Below are positions 9,914-19,514 of a stretch of 64,000 bases of DNA, piece by piece. The notes under the pieces were generated by a model that saw nothing but the letters and a program-made list of their open reading frames with translations, was not told the DNA's origin and made no database searches. The translations under genes and the position numbers were made by a program. Origin of the DNA: an uncultured Christensenella sp. (lineage in GTDB: Bacteria; Bacillota; Clostridia; Christensenellales; Borkfalkiaceae); contig CAJTXM010000007.1 of the NCBI GenBank assembly GCA_910583545.1, forward strand, positions 33,821 to 97,820, read 5' to 3'. How positions within the stretch are numbered: position 1 is the first letter of the stretch; every line of letters starts with the position of its first letter.

Positions 9914-9944
9914 TTTTGACAAAGCAAATATTTACTCAAACAAA

Positions 9945-9975
9945 AACAGCCTTCCTTCGGGAAGGTTGTTTTTTT
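9945..9975 (+). terminator. Intrinsic terminator of the lipoprotein gene
   Basis: An 11-bp stem (AACAGCCTTCC with GGAAGGTTGTT, including one G-T pair) around a TTCG loop is followed directly by a T-run. Confidence 0.9.
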
Positions 9976-10012
9976 GTGTTTAAAATAATTTAACAAATCG
10001 GCAAAAGTTTAT

Positions 10013-10041
10013 TTGCAAATCGCCTTAAAAAGTTGTATAAT
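10013..10041 (+). promoter_or_regulatory. Promoter upstream of the tRNA-Arg array
   Basis: TTGCAA (10013-10018), a 17-bp spacer and TATAAT (10036-10041). It lies before both tandem units, so the primary transcript should carry the tRNA 5'-half copy as well as the intact tRNA. Confidence 0.75.
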
Positions 10042-10088
10042 ACGCTTATCCGTTTTGTGGTGGAATCAGATACCGTCAAACTCTCCGC

Positions 10089-10304
10089 CGTACCGAAGCA
10101 CGAATGTGTTTACGCTCGGTGTCGCCGAGCTTGGTTACAAATTGAATATGTTAAAAATGCGTCCGTAGCTCAGTTGGATAGAGCGTGGGCGTTCGTCGTA
10201 CCGAAGCACGAATGTGCTTACGCTCGGTGTCGCCGAGCTTGGTTACAAATTGAATATGTTAAAAATGCGTCCGTAGCTCAGTTGGATAGAGCACGAGCCT
10301 CCGA
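10089..10304 (+). repeat. Two 108-bp tandem units ending in a tRNA-Arg 5' half
   Basis: Unit 1 (10089-10196) and unit 2 (10197-10304) are nearly identical through the D-arm of tRNA-Arg. Each starts with two small hairpins (AAGCAC/GTGCTT and GCTCGG/CCGAGC) and continues into the tRNA 5' half. In unit 1 the first hairpin has GTGTTT in place of GTGCTT, which keeps pairing as G-T. Only unit 2 continues into a complete tRNA. Confidence 0.85.
10159..10184 (+). pseudogene. Truncated tRNA-Arg 5' half
   Basis: Twenty-six bases match the acceptor strand and D-arm of the intact tRNA-Arg, 108 bp upstream of it. The sequence then diverges after GAGC. No anticodon arm or T-arm follows, so it cannot fold as a full tRNA. 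Confidence 0.85.
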
Positions 10305-10343
10305 CGCTCGGTGCCGATGGTTCGAATCCATTCGGGCGCACCA
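10267..10343 (+). tRNA. tRNA-Arg (anticodon CCG)
   Basis: Seven-base acceptor GCGTCCG pairs with CGGGCGC. The D-arm is CTCAGTTGGATAGAG, the anticodon stem CGAGC/GCTCG encloses the loop CTCCGAC (anticodon CCG), the T-arm contains GGTTCGAATCC, and CCA is encoded. It decodes CGG. It sits 89 bp upstream of mnmA, with a terminator between. Confidence 0.93.
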
Positions 10344-10380
10344 AACGGCACGTCGCAAATTTGCGGTGTGCCGTTTTCTT
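10343..10380 (+). terminator. Terminator after tRNA-Arg
   Basis: Stem AAACGGCAC/GTGCCGTTT is followed by TCTTT, directly after the CCA end. Confidence 0.8.
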
Positions 10381-10396
10381 TAATAAGCGTTTTTGT

Positions 10397-10426
10397 TTGC
10401 CATACAAAAACCGTTTGTGCTATACT
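10397..10426 (+). promoter_or_regulatory. mnmA promoter, leaderless spacing
   Basis: TTGCCA (10397-10402), an 18-bp spacer and TATACT (10421-10426). The -10 box ends 6 nt before the mnmA ATG and no Shine-Dalgarno sequence fits, so transcription should begin at or next to the start codon. Confidence 0.6.
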
Positions 10427-10429
10427 TAA

Positions 10430-11500
<1,071 letters not shown>

Positions 11501-11529
11501 GAGGGTGCGCGTTTTGCGCACCCTCTTTT
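11501..11529. terminator. Bidirectional terminator between mnmA and the ABC genes
   Basis: Stem GAGGGTGCGC/GCGCACCCTC around a GTTTT loop, followed by TTTT. It serves convergent mnmA and the ABC operon. Confidence 0.85.
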
Positions 11530-13346
11530 CAGCTTACCGACTGTCTTACGTTCTCTTCCCTGAACTGTTTCAGATACAAATCGAAATACGTTCCGCGCTG
11601 TTTTATAAGCTCGTCGTGCGTACCCCTCTCTATAATCTTTCCGTCGTGAACTACCAGAATTATATCGGCGTTTCTTATCGTTGAAAGCCTGTGCGCAATG
11701 ACGAAGTTCGTCCTGCCCTGCATAAGCTTATCTATCGCCTGCTGAATTAAATTTTCGGTTATCGTATCGACGGACGAAGTCGCCTCGTCGAGAATGAAAA
11801 TAGCCGGATCGGCAAGTATCGCCCTTGCGAATGATAAAAGCTGTTTCTCGCCCGTCGAGAGTGTGTTTCCGCCCTCTCCTATCTGCGCGTCATAACCGCC
11901 GAGTCTTTCGATAACTCTTTCGGCGTTTACGCTCTTTACCGCCTCTTCCATCTCTTCCTGTGTCGCGTCGGGTTTGCCGTATAAAAGATTTTCCCTTACC
12001 GTTCCCGAGAACAGGTGCGGAACCTGCAAAACGTAGCCTATATTGGAGTGAAGCCACTGAACGCTGCGCTCGCGCGCGTCCCTGCCGTCGATTAAAACGG
12101 CGCCCTCAGTCGGATCGAAAAACCTGCAAACAAGGTTGACAAGCGTCGATTTACCTGCGCCCGTTTCACCGACTATCGCAACCGTGGTACCGCGTCCTAC
12201 CTTTAAATTGAAATGTTCAAGCACGTTTTCGTCGCCGTCGGGATATCTGAAAGTCACGTCTTTAAACTCGACCTCGCCCGAAAGCGGTTCCCAGTTTTCG
12301 CGCTTTTCGTTGAAGCTGTCACCGTATTTTTCAATGACTTCGGGCGCGTCGCGTACGTCCGTCTGCGTTTCCATAAGCGCGCTGTACCGCTCGATATTGA
12401 CCTTGATCGTGACGAGATCGGACATAGCTTCCGCAACGAACTGCACCGATTCCACAATGCCCTGCGCGTACGTCATAAACACCGAAAGCGTGCCTATTAT
12501 CATAACGCCCTTTACGGTTATTATTCCGCCGTACCATAAAACTATTGCCACCGCCGAGGAAACAACAAACGAAGTTATCGCAATGAACGTCGAGCGGTGA
12601 TGTCCGAGGCGCGAGGACTGCTTTTTCATCTCTCTGGTATTTTCGAAAAAGCGTTTGTCAAGCTTTTCCTCCACGCCGAGCGTTTTAGTAGTTTCAACGC
12701 CGGTTATACCCTCGTTAAATCCGCCCGTTATAAGCGAATTGGTTTCGCGCACCTTGCGGTTATACTTCGTCTGGATTTTGTGGAAATAAATCATTACGGG
12801 CACTATCACGGGCACGAGCGCAAGCACGCAGAGCGTGAGCAGAGCGTCAAGCGAAAACATAATGGAAAGCGCTATCACAACGTAGATAAAGTTGCTCATT
12901 CCCTGATAACTGTCCCACGCGACAACCGAGCCGATACTGCCCGTATCGCTCATAACCCTTGCGTGGATTTTGCCGACGCCCGTCACGTTGTAGTACGAAA
13001 CGGACAGCGTCTGCAAATGGTTGAACGCGCTTCTGCGCATATCCCTCAAAAGATACATTTCGAGTTTCGAACAGCTGTAAGAACTGACGAAATCGACCGC
13101 GCAGGACAGGACTATGAGCGAAGCGTACAGCGTAATGAATACGGCAAAGCCGTCAAGCGTCCTGTTTGCGATAAAGTTGTCTATCGCATACTTCTGAAAA
13201 AGCGGAAGTACCGTGTTTATCGCCATTACGGGCAATACGCTTAAAATTATAGTCAAATAAAGTTTTTTATGTACCGCCACAAACGGCAGAATTTTTCCTA
13301 TTCCGAAAAATCTGATTTTGGGGCTTGTTTTGCTTTCTTCGGTCAT
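11529..13346 (-). CDS. ABC exporter half, catalytically standard subunit
   Basis: This 605-residue half-transporter has an N-terminal six-helix exporter domain (about 20-320) and a C-terminal ATPase. Walker A is GETGAGKST, the signature is LSTGEKQ and Walker B is FILDEATSSVD with its catalytic glutamate. It is the second gene of a pair, its start overlapping the partner's stop by 4 bp, so the two proteins probably form a heterodimer like BmrC/BmrD or TM287/288. The substrate cannot be read from sequence; drugs, lipids or peptides are typical. The signature LSTGE differs from the common LSGGQ. Confidence 0.88.
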   Translation of the reverse strand: MTEESKTSPKIRFFGIGKILPFVAVHKKLYLTIILSVLPVMAINTVLPLFQKYAIDNFIANRTLDGFAVFITLYASLIVLSCAVDFVSSYSCSKLEMYLLRDMRRSAFNHLQTLSVSYYNVTGVGKIHARVMSDTGSIGSVVAWDSYQGMSNFIYVVIALSIMFSLDALLTLCVLALVPVIVPVMIYFHKIQTKYNRKVRETNSLITGGFNEGITGVETTKTLGVEEKLDKRFFENTREMKKQSSRLGHHRSTFIAITSFVVSSAVAIVLWYGGIITVKGVMIIGTLSVFMTYAQGIVESVQFVAEAMSDLVTIKVNIERYSALMETQTDVRDAPEVIEKYGDSFNEKRENWEPLSGEVEFKDVTFRYPDGDENVLEHFNLKVGRGTTVAIVGETGAGKSTLVNLVCRFFDPTEGAVLIDGRDARERSVQWLHSNIGYVLQVPHLFSGTVRENLLYGKPDATQEEMEEAVKSVNAERVIERLGGYDAQIGEGGNTLSTGEKQLLSFARAILADPAIFILDEATSSVDTITENLIQQAIDKLMQGRTNFVIAHRLSTIRNADIILVVHDGKIIERGTHDELIKQRGTYFDLYLKQFREENVRQSVS

Positions 13347-15157
13347 AACTTCGCCTCCTTCAATTCTTCGGGCAGTTCGAACTGCATATCGTAAATGCGC
13401 CTGTATATTCCGCCCTTCTCCAAAAGCTGAGCGTGCGTTCCGCTTTCGGCGATTTTTCCGCCGTCTAAAACTAAGATATTGTCGGCGTGCATAACCGTGT
13501 TTATTCTGTGCGAAATAATTATAACCGTAGCGCCCTTGAACTTTTCGTTCAGATTTTTTCTGATAGCCGCGTCCGTATCGCTGTCGACCGCGGAGAGCGA
13601 GTCGTCGAAGATAAGATACGGAGTATTTCTCAGAAGCGTTCTTGCAATGCAGACGCGCTGTTTCTGTCCGCCGGAAAGAGTTACGCCCCTTTCGCCGACC
13701 ACCGTTTCATATCCGTTTGCAAAGCCCTCTATGTTGCCGTCGACGCAAGCCATCTTTGCAGAATTTTTAATTTCTTCCTCGGTTGCGTTATCGACGGCAA
13801 GCGCGATATTTTCGCCGACCGTTCCCGAATAGACATAGCCTTCCTGCAGCATAAGCCCTATATTAGAGCGGAGAGTCGCAGGCGAAATCTCGGAAATAGG
13901 CTTGCCACCGACGTAAATTTCCCCTTTCGTCGGGGCATATAGCCCGTCCAAAAGGTATGTAAGCGTCGATTTACCGCTCCCCGTTCCGCCCAGAATACCG
14001 ACGACGGACCCTTCGGGGATTCTGAAACTGATATCCTTTAAAACAGGCTTGCCCTCTTCGTATTCGAAGCTGACGTCCTTAAATTCCACGTCGCCGGACA
14101 AGGGCAGTTTTTCGCCGTAAACCTCTTCTTCGCCGTTTAAAATTTCGGCTATTCTTCCGAGCGAAACGCCCGCCTTCGACATATTTGAAATAATTCTTCC
14201 GAGTTGTCTTACGGGCCAGGACAACATTGTGTTATAGAAAATAAACGCAATCAGCGCGCCCGTGGTGAGCGAACCGTTGACGCAGAATACCGTTCCCGCG
14301 ACGACAATGCACAGCCCCTGAACGGAAGCAAGACAGTCGCTCGTCGACCAGAACGTAGCTAAAAACCGCAGAGTCTTTGTCCACAGTCCCGTATAGTAAA
14401 CGTTTTGCTTTTCGAATCTGTCGCGCTCGTAGCGTTCCCTGCCGAACGCCCTGACAACTCTCACGCCCGTAAAGTTTTCCTGCGCGATAGTCGAAAGCAC
14501 GCCCTCCTCTTCGTCGCATTTTTTAAAGCGTTTTCTCGCCCTCGAATGAAAGAAAAAAGAATAGCCTAAAATCAGCGGTATAAAAGCCGAGGCGATCGCC
14601 GCGAGTTTTACGTTTTTCATAAACATAAACACGAGCGAAAAAATCATTAAAAGCAGTATTCTGAAAAGGCTTAAAAGCTGACCGGAAACGAAGTTCGAGA
14701 TAGTGTCCGCGTCCGAAGTGCACCTTTGAATTATGTCGCCCGTGCGGTGGCGGATATGCCAGCTTAAAGGCAGTCTTTGCAGATGCGAAAAAAGCCTGTC
14801 GCGCGTTCTGCGCATAAAAATCTGGTTTGCATAAGTATTTAAAAACGCTCTGCAATAGGTAAACAGCGCCGTAAGCAAGGCACACGCAAGCAGAGCAAGC
14901 GCAATTATCCACAGATTGTTTTTCAAATACTCAACTCCTCCCAAAGAGGAAACTATACCTTGGTAACTGTCCGAAACGGGTTCGCTGCCGAGTACGCTGT
15001 CAACCGTGAGATTGATTATCTCCGGAACGAGCAGGGAAAATACCGTGACTATAGCGCTTGCTAATATGCTCGCCGCGAACACTCCTCCGCTTCCCCTCAA
15101 CAGGTAGAACAGCGTCCCCGTCTTAGACAGTTTCCGTCTTGGATAAACGTCTTTCAT
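13343..15157 (-). CDS. ABC exporter half, degenerate-site subunit
   Basis: This 604-residue half-transporter has an exporter-type membrane domain (about 25-320) and an ATPase. Walker A is GGTGSGKST, the signature LSGGQKQ is canonical, and Walker B is LIFDDSLSAVD, where aspartate replaces the catalytic glutamate. That substitution is the mark of the non-hydrolysing site in heterodimeric exporters. It is the first gene of the coupled pair and begins 8 bp after the M42 peptidase stop, so it may share that transcript. The family is certain; the substrate is unknown. Confidence 0.88.
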   Translation of the reverse strand: MKDVYPRRKLSKTGTLFYLLRGSGGVFAASILASAIVTVFSLLVPEIINLTVDSVLGSEPVSDSYQGIVSSLGGVEYLKNNLWIIALALLACALLTALFTYCRAFLNTYANQIFMRRTRDRLFSHLQRLPLSWHIRHRTGDIIQRCTSDADTISNFVSGQLLSLFRILLLMIFSLVFMFMKNVKLAAIASAFIPLILGYSFFFHSRARKRFKKCDEEEGVLSTIAQENFTGVRVVRAFGRERYERDRFEKQNVYYTGLWTKTLRFLATFWSTSDCLASVQGLCIVVAGTVFCVNGSLTTGALIAFIFYNTMLSWPVRQLGRIISNMSKAGVSLGRIAEILNGEEEVYGEKLPLSGDVEFKDVSFEYEEGKPVLKDISFRIPEGSVVGILGGTGSGKSTLTYLLDGLYAPTKGEIYVGGKPISEISPATLRSNIGLMLQEGYVYSGTVGENIALAVDNATEEEIKNSAKMACVDGNIEGFANGYETVVGERGVTLSGGQKQRVCIARTLLRNTPYLIFDDSLSAVDSDTDAAIRKNLNEKFKGATVIIISHRINTVMHADNILVLDGGKIAESGTHAQLLEKGGIYRRIYDMQFELPEELKEAKL

Positions 15158-15165
15158 TTATTAAA

Positions 15166-16227
15166 TTAAAACCCCTCTATTATCTCTTTTTTTAATTCCC
15201 TGCACAGTTCCGTTCCGAAGCGGACGCAGGCTTCCACGTCCTCCGTTACGGCTATGCAGTTAAACGTGTGAATATACCTTACAGGAATACCTGCAACTAT
15301 CACGGGCGTACCTCCGTTAGAGGAAATTATATACGCGCCGTTGTTGCCTCCGCCCGAACGTACCGCCATCTGAACCTTTATATTCTTTTTCCTTGCGGTA
15401 TCTCTCGCAAAGGAAGTGAACCTCGGAGTGCAGATAACAGTCCTGTCCATATAGCGGAGCATCACTCCGCCCCTCAGTGCGTCCTGTACCATATACGACG
15501 GCGCGGACGTATCGTCCGCAGGACAGCCCTCGAAGCAGATTACCGCGGAAGGTCTGACGTTGTGCATAACAGCCGTTATTCCCCTCTCGCCGACTTCTTC
15601 CTGCGAAGAGATAACGCCTATGATATCCATATCCGTCTTTGCGTTTTCAAGCGCCTTAACCGTCATAAGCATAGCCCCGACGCCCAGCCTGTCGTCGAAC
15701 GCTTTGCCGTGCATAACCCCGTGTTTATTATCGTATTCAAACGGCGATAACGGCACGACGGGCGCACCTATTTCAACCCCGAAAGATATTGCTTCATCCG
15801 CGCTTGTTGCACCGATATCTATTACGAGATTATCGTAGGATACGGGCGCGTTTCTCTGTTCCGCAGTCATAAGATGCGGCGACATTGCGGCAATTACCCC
15901 CGAAATATACCCCGACGAAGTAAAAACCTGCACTTTCGCGGAGGGCAGACTCTTTTCATTCCAGCCCCCGATGGGGATGAAGCGCAGAGTGCCGTCGGGC
16001 TTGATTGCCTGAACCATAAACCCGACTTCATCCGAGTGGGCGTCAAGCATTATCTGCGGTCTGTTGCCCTTGTTATACTTAGGATAAATATAGAGGTTGC
16101 GCATACTGTCCTCTTTGAAATCCGCAATATCCTTCAGGTATTCTCTTGCAATAACAAGCACTTCGTCTTCAAAGCCGGACGCACCCCTCGCATTGCACAA
16201 TTTTTCAATAAGTTCTATATCAGTCAT
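15166..16227 (-). CDS. M42 family metallo-aminopeptidase
   Basis: This cytosolic di-metal aminopeptidase of the M42 (FrvX/glutamyl aminopeptidase) family is 353 residues long when started at MTDIELIEKL. That ATG (16225-16227) has AGGAGG six bases upstream; a longer frame starting nine codons earlier lacks a site. Metal and catalytic residues appear in MLDAHSDEVG, AFDDRLG, SQEEVGERG and YIHTF. Such enzymes form large tetrahedral oligomers that trim short peptides. Its leader carries a small CCCCGATAAGGGG hairpin (16254-16266). It is upstream of the ABC pair and nearly contiguous with it. Confidence 0.92.
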   Translation of the reverse strand: MTDIELIEKLCNARGASGFEDEVLVIAREYLKDIADFKEDSMRNLYIYPKYNKGNRPQIMLDAHSDEVGFMVQAIKPDGTLRFIPIGGWNEKSLPSAKVQVFTSSGYISGVIAAMSPHLMTAEQRNAPVSYDNLVIDIGATSADEAISFGVEIGAPVVPLSPFEYDNKHGVMHGKAFDDRLGVGAMLMTVKALENAKTDMDIIGVISSQEEVGERGITAVMHNVRPSAVICFEGCPADDTSAPSYMVQDALRGGVMLRYMDRTVICTPRFTSFARDTARKKNIKVQMAVRSGGGNNGAYIISSNGGTPVIVAGIPVRYIHTFNCIAVTEDVEACVRFGTELCRELKKEIIEGF

Positions 16228-16306
16228 ATCAATCCTCCTCTCGCAAATCGACACCCCTTATCGGGGCTTGCTTAAATATAATTTTTAATTAATATATCTG
16301 CAAACT

Positions 16307-17317
16307 TTACGAAGCCTGCGGAAGCTTTTTACCCTTTCTGAGTTCCTTTTCGAGCTCTTCGCAGGATTTGTTGAATTCTTCCTCGGTTTCGACTATTTCG
16401 ATGCCGTCAAGCAGTTCCTGCAAACGGTATTCGGTATTGAGATATTTTATCGTCTGATAGCCTATAACCGTAGTGAGCACGCCGTTGGTGAGCCCCTGCA
16501 CCGACGAGTCGACGAGGGTGGAAATCGCCGAACCGAGAAGCGGAATTCCCTTGACCGCGTTTCCCATAGTCTGAACGACGGAATTACCTATCTTTGCGCC
16601 GCCCAGCCCGTAGGCTATGAGCGAGTTTTGCAGCACTCTTGCGAAAATGCGCACAAGCTTTGTATCCGAGGGACGGAAACCGTATAAAAATACGAGATCC
16701 TTGACGAGCTGTAAATTGAGCGTAGCCACCAGAAGCGCGTCGATCTTGTTCGTCTGCGAAAGCGCGGAATACATTCCCGACTTCAAAGAAATTTTGAATA
16801 TCAGCTCTTTCGCGCTCTTTTTTACCGAACCGGAATACAGCGCGGAAAGGTTTTCCATAATCGCCTTGTCGTTGTCCGTCCTCACCGCGATTGCAAGTCT
16901 GCCGACCGTCTGACTGTCGTACCAGCCCACGCCCTCAACTTTTGCCGTCAGCTCTATAATTTTATCGGCTATCTTACGGCGCACTTTCTTATTGTGCGCT
17001 TTTGCGGCGGAAGCCGTCTTTGCGTTTACGTTTACGATAAAGTATTCGGTCTTTAAAATTTTAACGAGCGGTACGATAAACAGAAATATGTATAAAATCA
17101 CACTGACGCCTATCGCGCCGTAGCCCGCGTATCTGTTGATATCGTACACCCGCATAGTTACCGAAAAAAAGCAAAAAAACAGAAAAACGCCGATTGACGC
17201 CGAAATCAGAAACAGCAGCGTCTTAGCGCCCTTTACGTTCTGCCTCTTCGAATACTTCTGTTCGTACTCGTAAATACTCATTTTTTCTTCCTGAATATCA
17301 TTATTCTTCTTTGACAT
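16307..17317 (-). CDS. DUF697/YcjF-like membrane protein
   Basis: This 336-residue protein has two membrane helices near residues 30-55 and 65-90. The soluble or amphipathic C-terminal region has the DUF697 pattern: DALLVATLNLQLVKDL, then FARVLQNSLIAYGLGGA, then a glycine-rich segment that could insert into membrane. The C-terminus is charged (EELEKELRKGKK). It lies 10 bp after rsmI on the same strand. YcjF-type proteins are linked to envelope stress in other bacteria, but the biochemical role is not established. Confidence 0.65.
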   Translation of the reverse strand: MSKKNNDIQEEKMSIYEYEQKYSKRQNVKGAKTLLFLISASIGVFLFFCFFSVTMRVYDINRYAGYGAIGVSVILYIFLFIVPLVKILKTEYFIVNVNAKTASAAKAHNKKVRRKIADKIIELTAKVEGVGWYDSQTVGRLAIAVRTDNDKAIMENLSALYSGSVKKSAKELIFKISLKSGMYSALSQTNKIDALLVATLNLQLVKDLVFLYGFRPSDTKLVRIFARVLQNSLIAYGLGGAKIGNSVVQTMGNAVKGIPLLGSAISTLVDSSVQGLTNGVLTTVIGYQTIKYLNTEYRLQELLDGIEIVETEEEFNKSCEELEKELRKGKKLPQAS

Positions 17318-17327
17318 TTTTCACCTT

Positions 17328-18131
17328 TCAGATATTTATTGTATATTTATACAGCGCCGATTTAGAAACGCCCCTGTCCTTTGCGGTCTTTTTCAGCGCT
17401 TCTTTTTTATCAAAACCCTGCTTTATATAATAGAGGATATGCTCCTCTTCGCTAAGCTTATTCAAAGGGTTTTCTTCTTCCGCGCCGCCCTCTATCAAAA
17501 GGACGTATTCTCCCCTCTTTTCGCCTTTCAGCCCCTCGGAAAGCTTAAAAGAAACAGCCTCTTCGTGCAGTTTGGTAATTTCCCTCACCGCGCAGGCGTT
17601 TCTGTCACCGAAAACCGAATAGGCGGAGCATATTGTGCGGTCAATGTCCTGCGGAGCGCAATGGAATATGAGCGTCATATCAAGTTTCCGGTACTTTTCC
17701 AACACCGCTTTTCTCTCGCTTTCTTTGTCGGGAAGAAAACCGACGAACGCAAATCTGTCCGAGTGGAGCGCGGAAAGTATCAGCGCTGAGAGCGCGGCGT
17801 TTGCGCCCGGCACTACCGTATATGATACGCCGGCGGCTTTGAGTTCTTTACAGACCGTGTTACCGGGATCGGAAATTACGGGCATACCCGCGTCGGAAAC
17901 AATTGCGACGGTCTGCCCCTCTTTCGCGCAGTCGATAATTTTTTTCGAAGCCTCTTTCTCGTTGAATTTATGACAGCTTTTTAACGGCTTTTTTATTTCG
18001 TAAGCGTTTAAAAGTTTTAACGAGTGCCTCGTGTCCTCGCAGAATATCACGTCGGCGGAACGCAGAATTTCAAGCGCGCGCAGACTGATATCCTGTAAAT
18101 TGCCTATCGGCGTTGCAACAAAATATACCAT
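17328..18131 (-). CDS. rsmI: 16S rRNA (cytidine1402-2'-O)-methyltransferase RsmI
   Basis: RsmI uses SAM to methylate the ribose of C1402 in the decoding centre. It is 267 residues long, near family length. The N-terminal YFVATPIGNLQDIS, CEDTRHS and VSDAGMPVISDPG are hallmark tetrapyrrole-methylase-fold motifs. The C-terminus ends in a short helix-turn-helix-like region (KKTAKDRGVSKSALYKY). The start shares one base with the upstream gene's stop. Nearby trmN6 mirrors the Bacillus yabB-yabC order. Confidence 0.95.
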   Translation of the reverse strand: MVYFVATPIGNLQDISLRALEILRSADVIFCEDTRHSLKLLNAYEIKKPLKSCHKFNEKEASKKIIDCAKEGQTVAIVSDAGMPVISDPGNTVCKELKAAGVSYTVVPGANAALSALILSALHSDRFAFVGFLPDKESERKAVLEKYRKLDMTLIFHCAPQDIDRTICSAYSVFGDRNACAVREITKLHEEAVSFKLSEGLKGEKRGEYVLLIEGGAEEENPLNKLSEEEHILYYIKQGFDKKEALKKTAKDRGVSKSALYKYTINI

Positions 18132-18658
18132 TATTTATTTCCCTGTTCGTTTTCAAAAACCATTACTTCACCGTACTTAGGCGAATATAAAATATTAAAT
18201 TTACAGCTTGTTATAATTTTTTTAAGCCTTTTAAAATATCTGACTTTTTCCGTACGCGATATAACCCTGCTGTATTTTTCACCGTCATTTTCAAAGCTTA
18301 TGCCTAATTTATAACTATATATATTTTTCGTCCGCATTTTATTTAATTGACAAACTTCTGCACAGGCTTCAAAAAGCTGCTCGTCGGCAAGCCACATTAA
18401 AATTTCTTTTTCCGCGCGCTTATTTTTAAGCAAATAATATATCGATAATCCTAAAAAAACACTTCCTGCAACGCAACAAACTGTCAGAATTTCGTAAGCA
18501 GTAAACTTATGTTTTTCAAGGTAACAGGGTATAAACAACGATATTCCCAAAACAAAGAAAAATGCCGTCCATAAAACGTATACGGTTTTATCAAATCCCG
18601 TCAAACACGTTCCGTACCTGAAAGTGTAAATTATTTTTCTACCGTTATACTTTACCAT
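18131..18658 (-). CDS. Unknown protein with two membrane helices
   Basis: This 175-residue protein starts at MVKYNGRKIIYTF (ATG 18656-18658, GAGG upstream) and overlaps the trmN6 stop. Two hydrophobic helices (about residues 25-47 and 55-77) are followed by a soluble domain of about 95 residues rich in Lys, Phe and Tyr. Base composition is noticeably richer in A/T than the neighbours, and no family was recognised. Its position between trmN6 and rsmI, where relatives usually have nothing or yazA, suggests an insertion. Confidence 0.6.
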   Translation of the reverse strand: MVKYNGRKIIYTFRYGTCLTGFDKTVYVLWTAFFFVLGISLFIPCYLEKHKFTAYEILTVCCVAGSVFLGLSIYYLLKNKRAEKEILMWLADEQLFEACAEVCQLNKMRTKNIYSYKLGISFENDGEKYSRVISRTEKVRYFKRLKKIITSCKFNILYSPKYGEVMVFENEQGNK

Positions 18659-19319
18659 TGACAACCTCGGGTAAAATTTCTATTCCCTCTTTACCGCCCT
18701 TGACCGCCTCGACCATTACAAGGTAGGGCTTAGCGCCCGAAACGCCCGTAACAAACTGCAATTTCTTGGGTTCGAGTCCCCTCTTTTTTAAAAGATATAT
18801 GAGCTCCGCAGTGCGGTCGGCTCGGTTAAGCACTGAAAGCCTTCCGCCGAATTTCAAGACTCTGTACGCCTTTTCTATGATTTCGGGAAGAGTTACGGTC
18901 AGCTCTTTACGGCATACGGCTTTTTCGTAAACGTCGTTTTCAAAGCCCGATCGCTCGTACGGGGGGTTGCACAGAACGAGAGAAAATTTGTCGTCGAATT
19001 CCTTTCCGATATCCTGAATTTTTATGCAGTGTATCGCGCAGTCGAAGCCGTTTAATTTTGCCGTGCGTTCGCTCATTTCGGCGAGCGCGGACTGCATTTC
19101 AAATAAATCGAGCGAAGATATGCAGGGGTTAAGACACAAAAAATGAAAACCTACCACTCCGCTGCCCGAACAGAAATCGGCGACTCTGTCGCCTTTTTTC
19201 GCGCGTGCAAACTTCGACAGCAAAATACTGTCGGAAGTGAAGCGGTATAAGTTGATATTCTGTATTATCTTTTTTTCGCCGAAAAAACTTTCGAAAACTT
19301 CACCGTCTTTTAAACACAT
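18645..19319 (-). CDS. trmN6: tRNA1(Val) adenine-37 N6-methyltransferase-like
   Basis: This SAM-dependent methyltransferase is expected to modify a tRNA adenine. It is 224 residues long. Motif I is VADFCSGSGVVG (about 45-56) and the catalytic N6-adenine motif is LCNPPYER (about 112-119). The start chosen is ATG 19317-19319, because MCLKDGEVFE matches the family's MLKEGERLDD-type N-terminus. A longer frame (19346) would run into structured repeat B. Neither start has a clear ribosome-binding site. It is the YabB equivalent next to rsmI (YabC). Confidence 0.85.
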   Translation of the reverse strand: MCLKDGEVFESFFGEKKIIQNINLYRFTSDSILLSKFARAKKGDRVADFCSGSGVVGFHFLCLNPCISSLDLFEMQSALAEMSERTAKLNGFDCAIHCIKIQDIGKEFDDKFSLVLCNPPYERSGFENDVYEKAVCRKELTVTLPEIIEKAYRVLKFGGRLSVLNRADRTAELIYLLKKRGLEPKKLQFVTGVSGAKPYLVMVEAVKGGKEGIEILPEVVNGKV

Positions 19320-19334
19320 AAGAAAACCAAAATC

Positions 19335-19457
19335 TTCGCATCCCATAAACAAGCAAGAGCAGGAAATTGAGCATTTTCAAAAGGGAGTTTACTTAGAGGT
19401 AAACGACCTGAGAAAAGCGGAAATTGACGAACTATTGCGCAGTTTAGAGGATGCGAA
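19335..19457. repeat. Structured intergenic element, copy B
   Basis: Outer stem TTCGCATCC/GGATGCGAA (19335-19343 with 19449-19457), then TAAAC/GTTTA (19346-19350 with 19442-19446), then TTTTC/GAAAA enclosing GTTTAC/GTAAAC. The conserved flanks GGGAG and CGACCTGA match copies A and C. It lies between the ferredoxin gene and trmN6. This is the most diverged copy in primary sequence, yet all stems are preserved. Confidence 0.72.
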
Positions 19458-19466
19458 AAAATATAG

Positions 19467-19502
19467 AAAAAGGCAGGGGACAAAAACAACATCCCCTGCC
19501 TT
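19467..19502 (-). terminator. Terminator of the ferredoxin gene
   Basis: Stem AGGCAGGGGA/TCCCCTGCCT around an A/C-rich loop. On the minus strand it is followed by TTTTTCTAT. Repeat B begins immediately beyond it. Confidence 0.85.
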
Positions 19503-19514
19503 TCCATTCCCTGA

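Noticed and set aside
10033..10383. Open frame of 116 codons across the tRNA-Arg array
   Set aside because: It reads through the tandem repeats and the tRNA itself; the repetition in the translation is just the 108-bp (36-codon) unit.
16254..16266. CCCCGATAAGGGG hairpin before the M42 gene as a terminator
   Set aside because: It has a short stem and no T-run on either strand; it is noted only as a leader feature.
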